A stretch of 7,087 nucleotides of DNA, from assembly GCA_020718785.1 (NCBI GenBank), contig DYRK01000305.1, positions 1 through 7,087 of the forward strand, written 5' to 3'. The notes below the pieces were generated by a model. It searched no databases. It was not told the DNA's origin and was given only the letters and a program-made list of their open reading frames with translations. A program made the position numbers and the translations under genes. This document shows, one piece after another, positions 5,716-7,087 of the stretch. Within the stretch, counting starts at the first letter, position 1. Every line of letters starts with the position of its first letter. The DNA is from Desulfatirhabdium butyrativorans (GTDB lineage Bacteria > Desulfobacterota > Desulfobacteria > Desulfobacterales > DYRK01).

Positions 5716-5874
5716 TTCCGGAGTGCAAAAATTCCTTTTTTGCATCTTGAGAGATCAAGTTCCGGAGTGCAAAAATTCCTTTTTTGCATCTTGAGAGATC
5801 AAGTTCCGGAGTGCAAAAATTCCTTTTTTGCATCTGAGAGATCAAGTTCCGGAGTGCAAAAATTCCTTTTTTGC
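5716..5874. repeat. Tandem array of 44-nt repeats, about 3.6 copies
   Basis: The units are 5716-5759 (44 nt), 5760-5803 (44 nt), 5804-5846 (43 nt, one T missing) and 5847-5874 (partial, 28 nt). Each begins TTCCGGAGTGCAAAAAT and contains the hairpin TGCAAAAA/TTTTTGCA with a TTCCT loop. Units 1 and 2 also contain CTTGA-GAGA-TCAAG. The array fills the gap between two convergent genes, so the A/T hairpins, each followed or preceded by T-runs on either strand, may end transcription from both sides. The copies are contiguous with no spacers. Confidence 0.92.
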
Positions 5875-5877
5875 TTT

Positions 5878-6579
5878 TTATGACGAGATATCTTTCAACT
5901 CCAGATTCGTCAGATGAAGAATGAGGCAATACTTGTCTTCTCTGATACGCCCCTCCAGAAAGCCGCGGTAAGGCACGCCCCCTTCGTGAAATATGAGCGG
6001 CTGCATTCCTTTTTTCCCGGTCCCGAGCAGCACCAAAGACTTTTTTTCATGAAGCTGTTTTGCCATATCATAGAGAAAATCGAATGTCAGCCCGTTCACA
6101 TGCCGGATCTGATATTTTTTTGAAAACACAAACATCCTTATGGCTTCGGATTTGGGAAAGAATTTGCCGGTCCACAGCACAGGGATTTCCGAATTGATGT
6201 TTGCCTGAGTCTTGTTATAGAGATACCGCTCTTTTTCAGACCCATCCGGATTTCTCACGATTTCATACAGATCAACGCCGAAGACAACCCGGCTGTCTTT
6301 GCCGACAAAGAGTTTGCGGGTATTTTCCAGAATCATGCCGCCGCGTTCGAAGTCCGCCTCCGGATCATCTTTGAGCAAAGCCTCGGCAAGCTTATCCGGA
6401 TCGCCGTACTGACTCAGCAGACAGGGCAGATCATGATCGAGTGCGGTCTTCAATATCTTGATATTTCTCGGATAGGAGCCGTCCGACAGCACATATATGA
6501 CCGAACTCTGCTTTTCTGCGGATTCGAAGCTGACCGACGCGTCCCGTTTTTTTTCGTTAGCCAGTTTTATGGTTCTCAT
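5878..6579 (-). CDS. Protein of unknown function, 233 residues
   Basis: I do not recognise this family with confidence. The ATG at 6579 has a good ribosome binding site (GAGGG, bases 6586-6590, 6-nt spacing), which lies in the 15-nt gap after the upstream gene. There is no signal peptide or transmembrane helix, so it is probably cytoplasmic. The N-terminal 20 residues are Lys/Glu/Ser-rich and likely flexible. Residues about 26-50 (VIYVLSDGSYPRNIKILKTAL) look like an alpha/beta start. The most distinctive part is the C-terminal half: PVLWTGKFFPKSEAIRMFVF, then HVNGLTFDFLYDMAKQLHEK, then LVLLGTGKKGMQPLIF and GVPYRGFLEGRI. The density of Gly and aromatic residues suggests a conserved domain. GTGKKG does not fit a Walker A motif. 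It is the last gene of a three-gene minus-strand operon, and its stop lies at the edge of the repeat array. A role with the HEPN-like gene is possible but unproven. Confidence 0.75.
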   Translation of the reverse strand: MRTIKLANEKKRDASVSFESAEKQSSVIYVLSDGSYPRNIKILKTALDHDLPCLLSQYGDPDKLAEALLKDDPEADFERGGMILENTRKLFVGKDSRVVFGVDLYEIVRNPDGSEKERYLYNKTQANINSEIPVLWTGKFFPKSEAIRMFVFSKKYQIRHVNGLTFDFLYDMAKQLHEKKSLVLLGTGKKGMQPLIFHEGGVPYRGFLEGRIREDKYCLILHLTNLELKDISS

Positions 6580-6594
6580 GTTTCGCCCTCTGTT

Positions 6595-6840
6595 TTATCC
6601 TATCGGCATGACTGAAATATGATAGCCGTAATCCATTAAAATGTCAGTTGTTTTCGAACTGAAAAATTTTATGAACTGAATCAGCCTGTCCTCATCTTTC
6701 ACTCGGGTCACATTCACCCACAAATCATTCGGATTTTCAGGACTTTCTGTAACTTCAACCAATTTCAGCTCAGGAAATTTTTCTTTCAGATCCTCTATCA
6801 GTCCGTCAATAAGTTCCTGCTGTTTATGATTTATACTCAT
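6595..6840 (-). CDS. Small protein of unknown function next to a HEPN-like gene
   Basis: This is an 81-residue protein. ATG 6840 has a strong ribosome binding site (AAAGGGAG, the GGGAG being bases 6848-6852, 7-nt spacing). It overlaps the end of the upstream HEPN-like gene by 17 nt, so the two are translationally coupled. The predicted order is an N-terminal helix (QQELIDGLIEDLKEKFP), a strand (LKLVEVTE), a strand (DLWVNVTRV), a helix (DRLIQFIKFFSSKTTDILM) and a final strand (YGYHISVMPIG). The end resembles the last core strand of minimal nucleotidyltransferases, which often pair with HEPN proteins, but the GS-x-DxD catalytic motif is absent. It could be a reduced antitoxin-like partner, or something unrelated. 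Function not assigned. Confidence 0.78.
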   Translation of the reverse strand: MSINHKQQELIDGLIEDLKEKFPELKLVEVTESPENPNDLWVNVTRVKDEDRLIQFIKFFSSKTTDILMDYGYHISVMPIG

Positions 6841-7087
6841 TTTTTAACTCCCTTTCTATGAAACCGATCATTTCCGCGGCTTGCAATATCTGTTCGCGGG
6901 CAAGCTTTTTTCCGACATTATCTGATGAATAGTCGGCAATATTTCTAACATATTGCATATCAGACAAATATGCCTTTAATTTGGCAGGATAAATTTTTTG
7001 CCTTTTGATCAGTCTGAAATTAAACTCTGACTGCACACTACCGGACAAAAAATTATAATATGCTGATTTTATTAAAAACGATTTGAA
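6824..7087 (-). CDS. HEPN-like (UPF0332-type) protein, 5' end outside the window
   Basis: The reading frame stays open from its stop at 6824 to the right edge, so this is the C-terminal 87 residues of a longer gene. The TTG at 7048 is probably internal. Upstream of it the frame continues as IKSAYYNFLSGSVQ, which matches the AYYA-type helix of HEPN domains. Downstream it has helical segments including PAKLKAYLSDMQYVRNIADY and the closing helix AREQILQAAEMIGFIEREL, typical of the end of UPF0332/HEPN proteins. No His is present in this part, so the Rx4-6H RNase motif of active HEPN toxins is not seen here. It may be a toxin, an inactive member, or a regulator. The following 81-residue gene overlaps it by 17 nt, as toxin-antitoxin pairs often do. 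Confidence 0.6.
   Translation of the reverse strand, partial: FKSFLIKSAYYNFLSGSVQSEFNFRLIKRQKIYPAKLKAYLSDMQYVRNIADYSSDNVGKKLAREQILQAAEMIGFIERELKNEYKS

Noticed and set aside
5716..5874. CRISPR array
   Set aside because: The repeats are contiguous with no unique spacers, the units are themselves hairpins, and no cas gene is in the window.
5878..6579. Walker A (P-loop) in the 233-residue protein
   Set aside because: GTGKKG does not fit GxxxxGK[ST], and no Walker B motif is apparent.
7046..7048. TTG 7048 as the start of the HEPN-like gene
   Set aside because: The frame is open to the window edge, and the residues upstream (IKSAYYNF) continue the HEPN pattern, so the real start is outside.

Overview
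The window looks like accessory DNA from a repeat-rich, moderate-GC Gram-negative bacterium. The load of short palindromic and heptanucleotide repeats, together with CHAT, extracytoplasmic-function (ECF) sigma and HEPN genes, recalls filamentous or multicellular sulfate-reducing Desulfobacterota such as Desulfonema and its relatives. That placement is inferred from style; no taxonomic marker gene is present.

Layout. Bases 1-206 hold no gene. They contain a long imperfect palindrome (16-146) and then a short heptamer array that supplies the ribosome binding site of the first gene. Bases 207-5706 are a compact plus-strand operon of four genes: (1) a 722-residue lipoprotein with TPR-like, Ig-like and CsgG/FlgO-like regions; (2) a 198-residue ECF-type sigma factor overlapping gene 1 by ATGA; (3) a 213-residue zinc-finger (zf-HC2-type) putative anti-sigma factor, 127-133 nt downstream of gene 2 depending on which start is used; (4) a 662-residue CHAT-domain protease overlapping gene 3 by 26 nt, followed by one transmembrane helix and a probably periplasmic C-terminal region. 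Bases 5707-5877 are a convergent intergenic region filled by about 3.6 direct repeats of 44 nt. Bases 5878-7087 are a minus-strand operon read right to left: a partial HEPN-like gene running off the window, an overlapping 81-residue gene, and a 233-residue protein of unknown function.

How the genes may work together (inference). The operon reads as a trans-envelope signalling unit. An outer-membrane lipoprotein and the periplasmic tail of the membrane-anchored CHAT protein would sense an envelope or surface state. The cytoplasmic CHAT protease would then act on the zinc-finger protein, or on another target, to release the sigma factor. This parallels the type III-E CRISPR craspase pathway, in which a TPR-CHAT protease cleaves a protein that restrains an RpoE-like sigma factor, but no Cas gene or CRISPR array is visible here.

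The second theme is repeat invasion. The lipoprotein gene alone carries at least six repeat copies from three families, all in frame and stop-free, while the sigma, zinc-finger and CHAT coding sequences show none.
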